Positions 25,778 to 37,612 are shown, numbered from the stretch's first letter. The stretch is DNA of 64,000 nt from Vanilla planifolia (GCA_023846275.1 CM043874.1:28245630-28309629), one strand, 5' to 3'. Program-made: numbers and translations. Notes: generated from the letters alone by a model not told the origin.

Positions 25778-26720
25778 AACCTCCTTGATGTGGGTGGCTT
25801 GGTTTGTGGAAATTTTGCTGGTTGCATGTCTGACTGACTGGATCCCGATGCTCTCATAGTTAAAAGTTTTGTGTAGTGTGCAATTCCAACTCTTCAATTT
25901 TAGTGTGCAAATAGAAGAGTCTCTTTACTTCAGCATCTTTCACTTGGTTGCTTGTCTATTTCTAGGTAGTCCCTATGCAATATCACTGAATGTGAAGTTT
26001 TGATTTCTTGGTGACAATGTGGCTATCATAGATGGGTTAGGTTCTGTTGGACCAAAGGTTCATTTCATGCTACCGGGTCCATCTTGACCAACAGCTGGAG
26101 TGCAGCATCACCCTTTTCTGTGGGCTGCTGCTTCCCAGGCCAGGGTTGCTGTGGTACAGTTCTCCACAATAATTGAATCCGCAAGATCTAAGCCAGGTGT
26201 AATCCGAAGTTGTTGTGGCTTTAATTGAGCACAGATGGCAAATGGAAGGGAATTAAGACTTTATATTACTCGTGCAGTTGCATTTATGCTTATTGTGCAG
26301 AGACTTGACTAAGGCTTCAAGGATGATAGTCTCATCTACCTTGTTAATCAGGCAGATGTTTCCATTCCTGTATTGTTTAAATAACAGAGAATTGTGCTGT
26401 CGTTTTCAGTTTATAAAGTAGATTCAAATTTAAGTAAATTAACTAAGCTGCTTTGAGAATGCATGTTGATATTTTTTAAAATAATACATAATTTGACATT
26501 ACCAGTAGGACGAAGTCATTACAGCCATAGCGTCTATGAAGCAGCAATATTGAAATAATTCCATAGAATATGATGATAATGTGACCTGTCATGAAAGTTT
26601 GCCAAGCAAAAAATTCTTCACATGAATTAGATCAAAAACAATTTCTAGAAGAAAATACATTATGGAAATATATACTTGGTTAAATAGAGTAAAAACAGTT
26701 TCTTTAAAAGAGATGTCCAT
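25778..26720. other. GC-richer, gene-like segment, product unknown
   Basis: This is the least AT-rich stretch of the window and has no copy elsewhere in it. It has the mixed texture of exon or UTR sequence (for example 26,085-26,200), but no frame stays open for long on either strand and no domain was recognised. It may be a UTR, a non-coding transcript or a decayed exon of a host gene that was cut by the Reina-like insertion on its left. From about 26.45 kb the sequence drifts back to AT-rich. Confidence 0.35.
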
Positions 26721-26989
26721 ATAGGTGTTAAAAAGAAAAATCTAATTTGGATAAATAATTACAAGTTTTATGAAATTTTTTTATTATTTGTAAAATTTTG
26801 ATGTTTTGATTATTTACTCAATTTTGTAATAGATGTATTTGTTAATTTTAATTATTTTTTGAAATAATCTATGTAAATATTAGTTAACATGAAATATAGC
26901 AAGAGTAAAAAATAAATATTTAGCTTATGTTAAATTATTTATTTTTAAAAATAATTATTAATAAAAAAACATTTCTCAAAAGTTTGTTT

Positions 26990-27346
26990 TTATAAAACTT
27001 TCTACAGCTGCCATCAGAGAACCCACTTTCCATAAAAATATTTAAATGATAATATACTTAATAAATAAGTGGGAACATGTGACGCAGCAAAACGTTGCCA
27101 AACGTCTAGCGTGAACTTTTGCTCGTCGAGGAACTTTTCACCAACGTGTATCACGTAACACGTGATTAACTGCTAATCTCTGTTTAAAAAAAACTAAATG
27201 ATTCATGTCCATTATTTCGATACGCGGGACCCGTAGATAACCATTGATGTGATGATTTGTTGGGGTTTCCACCATGGCTTATAAAAGATTGCATCATTGT
27301 TTAATCATTCACGTGCAGAATAAACTACTTTCGACATCACTTTTAC
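26990..27346 (+). promoter_or_regulatory. Candidate plant promoter with ACGT/G-box cluster and TATA box
   Basis: Within about 320 bp upstream of an ATG lie AACGTT near 27,092, ACGTC near 27,105, and a cluster CAACGTG (about 27,142), CACGTA (27,152) and the palindromic G-box CACGTG (27,159-27,164). A TATAAAAG box follows at 27,280-27,287. A second CACGTG is at 27,310-27,315, about 30 bp after the TATA box. ACGT-core boxes are bound by plant bZIP and bHLH factors (abscisic acid, light and stress responses); paired ACGT elements are typical of ABA-responsive promoters. The arrangement is unlike the rest of the window. That it drives a gene is inference. Confidence 0.5.
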
Positions 27347-27403
27347 ATGGCAAGTTCACAGCAGCAGAATTTTTTACCGTCGCCCACTAATTATGACAAA
27401 TAA
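27347..27403 (+). CDS. 18-codon reading frame after the candidate promoter
   Basis: The ATG lies 60 bp after the TATA box in an ACATGGC context, close to the plant initiation consensus. It opens an 18-codon frame, MASSQQQNFLPSPTNYDK, and then a stop. The MASSQQQ opening looks like a normal plant protein N-terminus. It could be the first exon of a gene whose rest is lost or lies beyond a long intron, a short peptide gene, or chance. Possible 5' splice sites (GTAAGG at about 27,411) come only after the stop. No family was recognised. Confidence 0.3.
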   Translation: MASSQQQNFLPSPTNYDK

Positions 27404-27419
27404 AAAAGTTGTAAGGAAA

Positions 27420-28629
27420 ATACATTTCTCCAAGCTAATTAACCTTGCTTGTTAGAAGTGTTTATGGGTTTCATTAGAAGCCTTTTGCTAGTCTTATGAT
27501 GTTAGGGTTCAGGATAAGTTCAATACATAACTAAGTAAACATTCAATAGTTTAAAAAAATAAGTTTATAAATAGGTATTTTAATTAAATGTTAAGCTTTT
27601 GCTCACAATATAGGATAATATTTAATCTCATTTATATTCGATAAATCTTTCTTTAAGTAAAAATCTCGTTAACTTATCTATCAAATTACTTGCTAGCTCT
27701 ATTTTCTCTATATCATATTAATTTTATTATCATATTTGCTCTGTTAAAATCATCATGAATAACTTTGTTATCATTATTAGCTCTATCACTTTTAAAGTTT
27801 TTTTTTAGATTCACTTATACTTTTGGTTCATATTCCACCAATGTGATGGTAATAAAATAATTATTTTATTTTACTAATGTTTATTATTAAGTATTTTAAT
27901 ACATATATCTCAAGATTAAATAAATGAATCAATCAAAGATCTTAATCTTGACTCAAAGGGTTTTTGTGAGAGCATAATTGAAATAAAATATAAAGTTTTA
28001 ACAAAAAAAGAGAGAAATATTTTTAGAATCATCTTTATTTATTTTAAAATATATGAATTATAATAACACCTTTGAAGTACTAGAAAAATGATAAGGATTT
28101 GAATTTATGTAATAAAAACTTTTCAAATATCTCTCATACAACTCATCATAATTAGCTTAGTTTGAGACATATTCACATAAGTTTCTTTATTAGCTTAGTT
28201 TAAGGCATATTTACACAAGTTTCTTTATTTATAAATATATCTTATGAAAGATGAAAAATATTAGATTGTATACACGTCCAAAGTACTTGATGTAAAAATT
28301 TAAAACTATCCAATGAACATATAATATTGTACAATTAGTAATATTTAGAGGTGAGAAAATAATTTAATATAAGCTAACTTCAACATGAGAATTTCATATA
28401 GAATAATCCTCAGATAATATAGCATGACTAGTGTAGTACAATTCTTTGTTAGTATAATACAATCAATACATTTAAAGAATATGGTATAATATGATCCTTC
28501 AATATTATAGTATGATCAATACATTTAAAACATATTAGATAATATAATCATAAAATAGTATAATATAATTGGTATATTTTTTGCAAATATTGGCTAAGTT
28601 GACTTGATTTTTGGAAATGAGAAAATAGT
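27420..28629. other. AT-rich intergenic DNA with small tandem repeats
   Basis: No coding sequence was recognised. The stretch contains a 38-bp tandem duplication at 28,153-28,228. Near 28,461 and 28,514 it also has two loosely similar units, each carrying the word ATCAATACATTTAAA. Confidence 0.6.
28153..28228. repeat. 38-bp tandem duplication
   Basis: Two adjacent units start TAGCTTAGTTT at 28,153 and 28,191 and end TTTCTTTAT. They differ at only a few positions. Confidence 0.85.
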
Positions 28630-29381
28630 TGATGAGGAGTTCAATTCTAGGTTTATTAATTCTACAAATTGTCAAAAAAAATAAAGAATGTCACATGATT
28701 AATAGATCAATTCTAAACTCATTAAATCCAAAATAAAGAAAAAAATCAAGAGAAAAGACAAAAGCAATAAAAATCATTGATGCAACATAACAGGAGCTGT
28801 GTATCAAAGCAGGCACTACAATTCATTGGCTAGGTTCGCATGTGAAGGTATGGTTGTGCCCCCTATCATCAACCTACAATGCATGCATTTTGCACACACG
28901 CAACAGGTGCACCTACCATGTTGTCGCAATCAATGCGTCCATAGAGGGCATGTTTACATGTGAGAATAGTACCTATGCATTGAATAGTGCCCATGGTACA
29001 TTTGTACACATGCAAGTGGTGCAAGAGCTTGCACAAGATCAAGCTGGATTTTGTAGAATTTATAAAATTTGTGAAATTTTTATATTCTTAATTAAAATCA
29101 TATGTTTTTATTTTATAAAAAAAATTATATTCAAACATCTATATAAAGAGATTGGACGAAAGTTTGAAGTAATTTAAAATTCTAAAAATAAAAACTTCAT
29201 GAATTCAAAACTACTTGAAGAGAAACTTTTTGGAGAATTCAATCTTTTCATGAAAAATGAATAAATTTTTTTATTTTTTTTATTTTTTTCTATTATCTTA
29301 CTTCTACTTATGTTGTCTTCTACTCTAAACAGAAGGTATGTGGTCAAGGGATCGAAGTGAGAACACTTCACAGATAGATCA
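28630..29381 (+). mobile_element. Family X LTR copy a
   Basis: This is one of three similar blocks of about 750-820 bp in tandem order. Each starts TGA..AG(T/C)TCAATT and has a GC-richer first half full of GCAT/TGCAC words. Next comes a shared core (GTAGAATTT(A/G)(T/C)AAAA...), then a TATATAAAGAG promoter-like site, a CTTGAA(A/G)AGAAACTT block and an end near CATAGATA(G/T)ATCA. This copy seems unpaired or part of a rearranged cluster: 29,382-29,627 holds a further scrap of GC-rich LTR-like sequence. Confidence 0.6.
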
Positions 29382-29627
29382 CAACAAAAATGATGAAAAC
29401 CAACGTAGTAGTAGTATATAACAAAGATTTTGTAGAGGCTTGATGTAGGCATGTCGAAGGGTGTGTAAAACACATAGATCATGTGTTTTTCTTGGAGTTG
29501 GTAAGCACATGGGAAGGCATAATGCATTGAACACCAACCCAAGATTGTGTACCAGAGCTGTACATGGTCTATGTACACGATTAATGCACAAGAGGGAACA
29601 ATACCTACACAGATGAATATTCCTTGG

Positions 29628-32600
29628 TGAGGCCATTAAGAGCTCAATTATATGTTCATTAAATCAAAATATTGTAAAAAAATTAAGGGAGATAATAAAA
29701 CAATGATAATAATCAGAACAACACCATGTAGCAAGAACTATGCATGCCCCTACACACTATGTCTTGTTGCAGGTGTACCAAAGAATGCATTATTGCGTTC
29801 TAGTTAGGAACCATAAACAGAGAAGCTAGCATATCGAATTTTTAGGAGGACTAGAGGCATGCGACCGGGTACGACAGGTGCAAATGTGCACTTATTAGCT
29901 ACTTACCACTCATGTGGTTCATGGATGAACAGTAATTGAACTTATCATGCCTCCATGGTCGATGTACATGGGTAGGGTTATTTATATGTGGAAACACTAC
30001 ACACACATTTGAATAGTACCATGACACAAGTGAGCGACACATGCAGCTTGGTTTCTTGAGTTGTAGAATTTGCAAAAGTTTTACATTTGGGTCAAAATCA
30101 TATGTTCATATAAGAAATTAAAATGTTTTATATTTTATAACAAAATATTATATCCAAACCTTTATATAAAGAGAAGAAAGAGAATAAAGCAATTTAGAAT
30201 CTTATGAGTTTAGAACCTCTATAATTCATAACCCCTTGAAAAGAAACTTCTTATGAAATTCAAGCTCTTTATGATAAAAACTATCTCCTTTATTTGTTTT
30301 CTTATCTCTTTGCCATTTATCACACTTTCACTTCACTATTTTTTTCTTAATCAAGGTCTGCTATCGATGGTTTAGGGCAAGAATACTTCATAGATATATC
30401 ATATTATTTTTTATATAATATAACTTTTATTCTATGCTAATGACAAGAGCAAACATGAAGATAATTAAAAAGTAAGACATACAAGAGAATCAAAAGATTG
30501 AGGAGGCTTCAATCGAGATGATTGTGTTATTTATTTCATCATTAAGCTTGAAGGCATAGGTGCTCTATTAACCAAAGAAATATAAGAGTTAATAAAGATA
30601 GCATTAAAATCTTAATCCCTTTATAGGATAGATTGAAAAGATAATATATAAAAATAAAATACTCCTTATCAAAGTAATTCTAAATTTAGTAATCTTAAGA
30701 TAATTAGAGATAAAGATGATTATTACATCAATCTTATTTTTCAATACATAGGAATTGATAATATCCATTCAAGGTAGATGTAATACTTGATTTATCAATT
30801 TATGATGGTATAATAGACAGATAAATTAGATACTTAGTTAGAGTAATTAAAGACATATTTTTCTCTATATAACTTTTCATTAATAGATAAGGTAGTGTAT
30901 GCTTAATTAAAAATGATGAGTCATACATTAACTTTGTGGAATACTTATTTAAGTATTTATATAATTACAAAAGTGACATAGAGCCAGTTTAAGAAATTAA
31001 TCAAAAAATAATTTTACCTCATAACTTTTATAAAAAAAGATAAAGAAAGTTGTATAGTCTATGACATCGATGAGGATAAACTATGCAAGAATATTTCATA
31101 GAGTTTTGATGACAAATCATTTGTTTAGGAGTACCTATTGAAGAGATGCAAGCATTATTAAAGGAAATTATAGGTTTTTATTATTATATTGCCATTGAGT
31201 TATCTCTTCTTCATATTCAATCTTTGAAACAAGTTAGTATATTTATAATAGCTATAAAAAAGAAGAATTAATACCAAGGGATAAAATTAAAAGTACAAAA
31301 TACTAAGAATTATGAGTATAAGGCAAAGCATTGATGGTAAATGAAGAATGGTTTTCAGCAAAATTTATTACAACCATAGTTAATAACACTTATTTTACCA
31401 AAAAAATAAATAATATTATAATCATTATAAGAAGACAAACACATACAACAAAAAATGAATATTGTATATTGAATTTTTTTAGAAAAATTTAAGAAGAACA
31501 AAATACTACAACTAGGATTCAAAGAGTACTTGAAACCCTTCTTAAAGTTGATGAAAGCTTATCACTTATACGGAGTCCAAAGGTCATCTCTTATAAAGTA
31601 AAATAAAGAAAAGACTCTTTATCATTAGAATTCTAGTGAACAAAGAACTTTTGTTAAGTGGTACCTATTAATGTTTATCAAATTAAATTAGAGAATCCAT
31701 GCTTATGAGATTGAGATGTCATTTACCACTGAGCACAATAATATTTATTTATAAATGATGGATTCTACTTTCTTCTTACTCAAGATAGAAAAACATTGAT
31801 AAAAGATATTATTTGTGTTAACTAAGTAAAAAAGATAATGAATATCTACCAAAGTTATGTGCTACTTATAACAAAATCAAGAAAATCTCTTAATGGGGAT
31901 AATAGAAGTCTTAATCTCCTAATAAAGAATGTAACACTAGATCTTCAAAAAAATTAGTTCAACAAAGAAGATTTGATGAGACTTGAATCACAAAAGAAGA
32001 GAATTATGATCAGGTGCTCAATTCCAAGTTCATTGAATCTAAATGTTATGAAAAAATCAAGAAAGATGGCAAAACGATGAAAACTATCATAACAAAATAT
32101 TGTAAATAAAACCATGCGTGATTGCGTATTGTCGCTCACTATAGGTGTTCTAGAGTGCATGTTATGGTGTGATAGTTAAGTGTTATGCATAGAGGCATAG
32201 GCACACATGCAGGAAGGCACGGGGCATCGGGTGCTTTCTTGTGTTGAAGGCATATGACCAGGTGAGATGAGTGCTCTTGTGCTATATGTGCATGCCTATT
32301 GACCCTTGTAGTGCACATGGTAGGTGAATGTATTGTGTCACCATGATCAAGATGTATGTGTAGGATTGTCCACATATCGAAGCAAAACCTACACAAGTGA
32401 ATAGTGCTAAGGTATGGGAGGGTGGCACGTGTATAGGCTAGGCTACTTGGGTCGTTGAATTTGTAGAATTTGTAAAATTTTTATTCTTTGGTCAAAAATA
32501 CATATTGCATACTAAAATTTAAAATATTAAGTATTTTATAATAAAATATTATAACCAAACTTCTATATAAAGGAGTGATAAGGGTGGATGAAGTAAATCA

Positions 32601-32823
32601 AAACTCTGTAACATAAGATTTTATAAATTTAAAAATTTTATAATTCATAATCCCTTGAAAACAAATTTCTTAAGAAATTCAATCTTCTTTAAAAAAAACT
32701 TTGTTCTCCATTTTTTTCTTTCTTAGCTCATTACCATTTATCACACTTCTACTTTAGGTGTTGACTCAAAAAATAAAGTCTATTATAGATAGCTTGAGGT
32801 AAAAACATCTCATAGATAGATCA
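29628..32823 (+). mobile_element. Family X Ty3/gypsy-like element, LTR-internal-LTR
   Basis: LTR copies b (29,628-30,401) and c (32,007-32,823) flank an internal part of about 1.6 kb. The internal part shares blocks with the minus-strand relic at 61.3-63.2 kb: GGTGCTCTATTAACCAA near 30,558 matches the complement of 63,020-63,036, and weak gag-like strings such as LFKYLYNYKSDIEPV (near 30,950) match EVSFKNEYNCKSDMEPI on the other copy. The other copy also carries a gypsy-type protease, so the family is probably Ty3/gypsy. Only gag-like parts are recognised here. It is short for an autonomous element and broken. No target duplication was seen. Confidence 0.6.
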
Positions 32824-32865
32824 TGAGTGTCCCAAGGTAAGACGCAAGCAAATAAACTCAACTAC

Positions 32866-33190
32866 ATGAAATTTACAAATTTTCTATTTTTTTCAATATC
32901 ATATATTTCTTGTTAGAAATTATAATAGTATGTATTTTTAATAATATTTATATCTAAATATTTATATAAATGAGTAAGAATGATTAATGAAGTGATTCAG
33001 AACTTTATAAATTTAGAATTTTTTGTACAGAAACTTTTTAGAAAATTCAATCACATTGTACCAAAAACTCTCTTCTCCTTACTTTCTTAGTTTAATGCCC
33101 TTTTGATGCATCAATTTTTCATTATTGTGACTTGAAAAGGATGGTCAACTATTGAGAGCTTGGGGTGAGAATATCTTGAAGACAATTTTA
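32866..33190 (+). mobile_element. Family X partial LTR (copy d)
   Basis: It matches the distal half of the other LTRs in order: an AAATTTACAAATTTTCTATT core, TTTATATAAATGAGTAAG, the CAGAAACTTTTTAGAAAATTCAATC block, and a GAGCTTGGGGTGAGAATATCTTGAAGA end. The GC-rich first half is not present. Confidence 0.55.
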
Positions 33191-33730
33191 TAGTTATTAA
33201 AGAGCTATTGAGTATAATTCGAGTTATTAAAGACCTTCAAAAAACAAAAAAAGTAGTCTCCAAATAATAAAAAAAATATAATAAATAATATTATATCATT
33301 TAGAAGAGTTTGAGCTTAAAGATTATTCTTGAAAGGCATAGAATATAGTAAAGTTGCATAGTTAACATTTTTACTCAGCCTTAGTTATCTCATTGAGCTA
33401 AGTTAAAACTCATTCTTGCATTATTTTACAATATTTTTAGTACATTTATTACTATTTATATAAGGTTATAAGATCCTTGTATTTATTTTATTTTGTATCT
33501 TTTTATTTAATTATTAGGACTTTTATATTTGATATTTTGTTGGTTTTGTTTTCCAACTTATTGGGTCCCTTAACTTTAGTATTACTGGCATTTTGGGCCA
33601 TTTTTGTAGAGTTTTTTTTCCCTATGTTTAGTAAGTCATTTGGCCTCATTATGAGGGTAGTAAAAGGCATTGATTAATGTAAGCTTTATAGTTGGACTAG
33701 GGGTGGACGAAGAGTTAGGTTTGGTTCAAA
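33190..33730 (+). mobile_element. LTR-like sequence upstream of the copia gag relic
   Basis: A TTTATATAAGG site at about 33,455 is followed by a T/G-rich tract with TTGGGCC and TTTGGCC words like those at 5.7-5.94 kb. Its place before copia gag fits a 5' LTR with its leader, but the boundaries and primer-binding site were not identified. Confidence 0.35.
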
Positions 33731-33839
33731 CCATCTAAAAATATCTTGTGTCATTTACTTTATTACATAACTCATATGAAGGTTTTAAAGTTATACAAAA
33801 TAAAATTTAAAAGCACAACTGAGAATTAAAAAATGACTT

Positions 33840-35640
33840 CCATTATGTTATTTGTGATGAATTGAATTTTGATTTTATAACTTTAATAATTGACCCTCCT
33901 CTTTTATGAACATTTTTCACTCCTATTATTAGCAAATGTATCAAACTATGATTATTTCTAATGACTAACCATCTTAGAAAAAATATTTTTTGATTTTTCA
34001 CACTATAATTGATGGACATGCTACTTGGAGAGAAGGGACTACTTCTCTTCATTCTCTTTTGTTCAAAGATAATTTTTATTAATACTAAAAAAATAAAAGG
34101 TGTGTTTTTCTTGAATTGGAATATTTGGATTTATAGGATATTGCTAAAAATGTTTTTGATTTTTCCTCTAAAAGGATTGGTGATGAATTTGTTAACAAAT
34201 CCCCTCCTTAACAAAAACATATAGTTCAACTTAATGTTGGACTTTAAATACCCTACATTGTGTCTCTCGATGATAGAATTTAGTAAAATCATGAACCACA
34301 AAACCCCTCACGAAGTTTGGGTAAAACTTGAGGTTATCAATAAAGGATCTAATAAAGTTAAAGAGTCTAAAGTTAATTTACTTATGCATCACTATGAGCT
34401 TTTTTGTTTGTACGAAGGAGAGTCCATTAAGGATATATTTACTCATTTTTCTGATAATGTGAACCAACTTTTAAATCTTGGTAGAGTATTTTTCTAATGA
34501 TGAATAAGTGAGAAAGATATTTTGAGTGTTGCTCATGGAGTTTAGTTCTTTAATAACCACCATTAACACTAAACTTGGAAAATCTCTTTTTGAATGAGCT
34601 ACTTAGAGATTTCATGACTAATGAGATAGAGATGATATGAAGAAAAGAAGCAATGCAACTTGAGCAATAAAAGGAGGAAGTCTTAGCTTTGAGGGTTTTT
34701 TAAACCTCATTGATGAAGAATCGTCATACAATAGTAAGGTAGAATTTATTACCAAAAGTCTAACAAAAAAAACATAATAAGTGTTCTATAAGTACATTGG
34801 AGAAAAAAAGAAACAACCATAAGGACAAAAGGAAAAGAAAGTTAGAAATATGTACTATCAATGCAATGATCTTGGACACTACCATCTTGATAGTCCAAAG
34901 TTGTTGGAGAAGAGGAACAAGAAGAAGAATAATTCCATGAAAGATGAAAGAAGAAGAATGCCATAAGCATCACTTAGGGAGATTCAATTCCATCTTCTAC
35001 ATTCTAATTATAAAAATAGTGAAGAGAAGAATAATTTATTATGTCTTTTGGCCATGAATGTTGCATCCTCAAGTTGTAAAGAAAGTATAAAACAAGGTCT
35101 AGTTCGACTTATGACACATCATGATTCATCATCTAGGAGTGAAGATAATGAGATAAGTAGTCCCTCCTATAGTGAATTAAAGAGTAGTTTACTTGATTTA
35201 GTTGACTCTTTTAAATTTCTTTAAAAGAAATATAGGCCAAGAAAGAAATAAAAAAAGATCTTATACAACGTGAAGACTTGAATGAAAAAATGAGAACTAT
35301 TTGCAAAATTTGAAAAATACTAAAAATAAATTTTCTTAAACTATTAATGAGATGTAAATAATAAAATTATATTTGATCAATTTAGAAATTTTCATTCCAA
35401 TTGTGTTAAATTTCTCCACATGTATAAGAATATTTCATCTTACAATACTAAATTTATGAAGCATCATCTCTTACTTGCATTTATTGCTGAAGAAAAGGAC
35501 ATATCTCCAAATATTATAAGAATAGATTAAATGTGAACTCTAGGTATTTTGTTTGGGCTTAAAAAAATAATAATAATGTATGTAAAAATTTTGAAATGAT
35601 TGATTCATTGATTGGTTGAACTTAAATATGTTTTGGGTTC
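33840..35640 (+). mobile_element. SIRE-like Ty1/copia gag relic
   Basis: The frame at 34,234-34,497 contains MNHKTPHEVWVKLEVINKGS and the strings VKESKVNLLMHHYELFCLYE and ESIKDIFTHFSDNVN. This is the classic plant copia gag (UBN2) pattern TAKEAWDKLE...VKESKI..L...YE.F.M...ESI.EMF.RF. Near 35.48 kb a zinc-knuckle-like string C-Y-C-x-RKGHISKYY follows, and then NSRYFVWA, as in SIRE gag before the protease. Gag packages the RNA in live relatives. The relic is broken, and no further copia pol was recognised downstream. Confidence 0.75.
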
Positions 35641-36734
35641 TTATAACTAATGTCTAAATTGTTTTAGAATATGTGCTTATTTTTTATTGAATTAAAAAGA
35701 AGGTGAATCTTTTTAGAAGTATGTTGATTACTTTTAATTTGTTCTAATACCATCTTATCACATCCCTCTTACCCATTAACTCTTAGTTCCACTCTAATTG
35801 AAAATATTTAAGAAATAAATAGGGTTGATGTGTTAAGAGGACACAGAAGGTATACCCAAGTGAGGGATGATGGTTAATTACTCTCATAATTTCTTAATAA
35901 TTCAAAATTTTCTCATATGAGATTCAAATTTCAAAAAAATATTTTTTAAAAACCATTAATTTTCTTATATACATATAGTTAATTTATCAACTATACATCA
36001 ATAATAATTTATATTAAAACAATATACCATCAAGGAAACATAATATCACTAAAAAATCATATCACCAAAAGAAACTAATAAAATCACAACCAACATAGCA
36101 TCATCATAATAAAACCACATTCATAAAAGAGAAATCACATCATAGAGTTCTTCAAAGCTCATAATATGAGATATATATAACAAAATCTACAACACTATCA
36201 TTATCTATAAACAACTTGTTTTTAGTTCATAATGCCTATTTTTGTACCTCTAAATATCCCCACCTAGTCTATACTTGTGTCATGTCCTACAATGCAAGTA
36301 AGTTAATAAGAATAAAAACTCAATTAATAAACTGGTAACATAAATGAACCAGTATGAAAATAAATATGTAATAGAAAATACCTAATCTCAAAAGCTATAT
36401 TCATATACATGACTTCAAAAGAGGGAGAGATCATGTCTCTACAACTTTGTAAACATATAACAAAAGTTTTTGAATGAAATACGAACATTTTATAGCCTTT
36501 ACTCTTTAAAGCATAATGATTTTTATATCTCTTTTTCTTTTATTATAAATAATTTATATAAATTCTTACATGCAAATTTATTTATCAATTCTAATTTAAT
36601 CTAAATTTTTCTTATTTTTCATTCAACCTTTATTTTCAATAAATAAAGGTCTTGGTTTTCTCTTAATGACTTTTATTCCTAATATCCTAATCTCATATCT
36701 TTTGGTATCTTATCATATCCATTATCATATCACA
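35641..36734. other. AT-rich DNA, no gene seen
   Basis: Nothing recognisable on either strand. The right part may be the distal end of the minus-strand Tekay-like LTR that starts at 39,045. Confidence 0.45.
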
Positions 36735-37414
36735 TGGCTAGAAGTGGCCACTAAATCACATAAGTGGCATATATACACATCATCACTATTGAACTTAATC
36801 ACTGAATCACATAGCAAGAGGTGGTCACTAGATCACTTAGCAAACTACAGCTCCTATTCACATAGTAGAAAGCTCAATCATTAAAGTCTGATGCTAGTGG
36901 TTCTAATACCTTCAAATCACATAACAAATGATAACCATCAGTCACACAATAAGTGACATATATATATATATATCATTATGAACCTTAACCATCGAATCAC
37001 ATAACAAACAGTGGTAACTAGATCACACAACAAGTAGTAGCCACCAGATCATACAATAAGTGACATATATATAATCACTATAGACCTTACTTACCAAATT
37101 ATATTAGTAAGAGGGGGCTACTAGATTACACAACAAATGACAGCTTCTGATCACACAATTGGTTGCTTAATCTTTAAGATCACAATTGGTTGCTTAATCT
37201 TTGAGGTCTAATGTTATAGTATCATTATATATATATATATATCATCACTATAGATATCAATTGTCATATCACACATAAGTGATGGCCACTAGATCACACA
37301 GCAAATAGTAACTCTTAATCACTTAACATGTAGCTCAATTATCAAGGTCTAATATTATGGTATCATACAATTAGATCACATAACAAGTAGTAAACATCTA
37401 ATCACATAGTAAGA

Positions 37415-37461
<47 letters not shown>

Positions 37462-37612
37462 ACTATAGACTTCAATAATTAGATCACATAATAAGTAGTG
37501 ACCACTAGATCATACAGCAAGCAATAATTCCTGATCACATAATAGGTAGCTCAATCATCAAGATTTGATGCTAATAATACCATTACTATCAGATCACATA
37601 AAAAGTAGTATT
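36735..37612. repeat. Degenerate compound satellite array
   Basis: A ~30-bp motif of the type GATCACA(T/C)A(A/G)CAAGTAGT..CCACTA recurs many times. It is organised into larger units that open with CACTAT(A/T)GA(A/C)(C/T)TTAA near 36,784, 36,974, 37,076, 37,246 and 37,461, spaced about 100-220 bp. Most larger units carry a TA microsatellite and an AGCTCAATCAT(T/C)AAGGTCTGATG-like segment. One local duplication of about 26 bp (GATCACA...TTGGTTGCTTAATCTTT) lies at about 37,149-37,202. The array sits where the body of the minus-strand Tekay-like LTR is expected, so it may be an internal subrepeat of that LTR. Confidence 0.8.
37418..37460. repeat. (TA)n microsatellite inside the satellite array
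   Basis: A TA run of about 20 units. Shorter TA runs occur at the equivalent place in other units of the array (about 36,958-36,973 and 37,225-37,243), so the dinucleotide tract belongs to the repeat unit. Confidence 0.9.

Noticed and set aside
20395-25800. CCTTGAT on both sides of the Reina-like element as a target-site duplication
   Set aside because: The 7-mer does not touch either LTR end (6 and several bases intervene, with different sequence), and gypsy elements make about 5-bp duplications. Chance is the simpler explanation.
29174-29636. Overlapping minus-strand frames of 134 and 85 codons
   Set aside because: They run across the end of family X LTR copy a and scrap LTR sequence, overlap each other in different frames and show no domain.
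32139-32396. 85-codon minus-strand frame, Cys/His-rich
   Set aside because: It lies in the GC-rich half of family X LTR copy c on the strand opposite to the element; it has no domain and no counterpart frame in copies a and b.
33477-33677. 66-codon hydrophobic frame that could look like a membrane protein
   Set aside because: The Phe/Leu/Ile-rich translation comes from the T-rich LTR-like leader upstream of copia gag, with no start context or homologue recognised.
36735-37612. CRISPR-like array
   Set aside because: Units vary in length and sequence, the spacers are themselves repeats and TA runs, and the context is plant nuclear DNA. It is a degenerate satellite.
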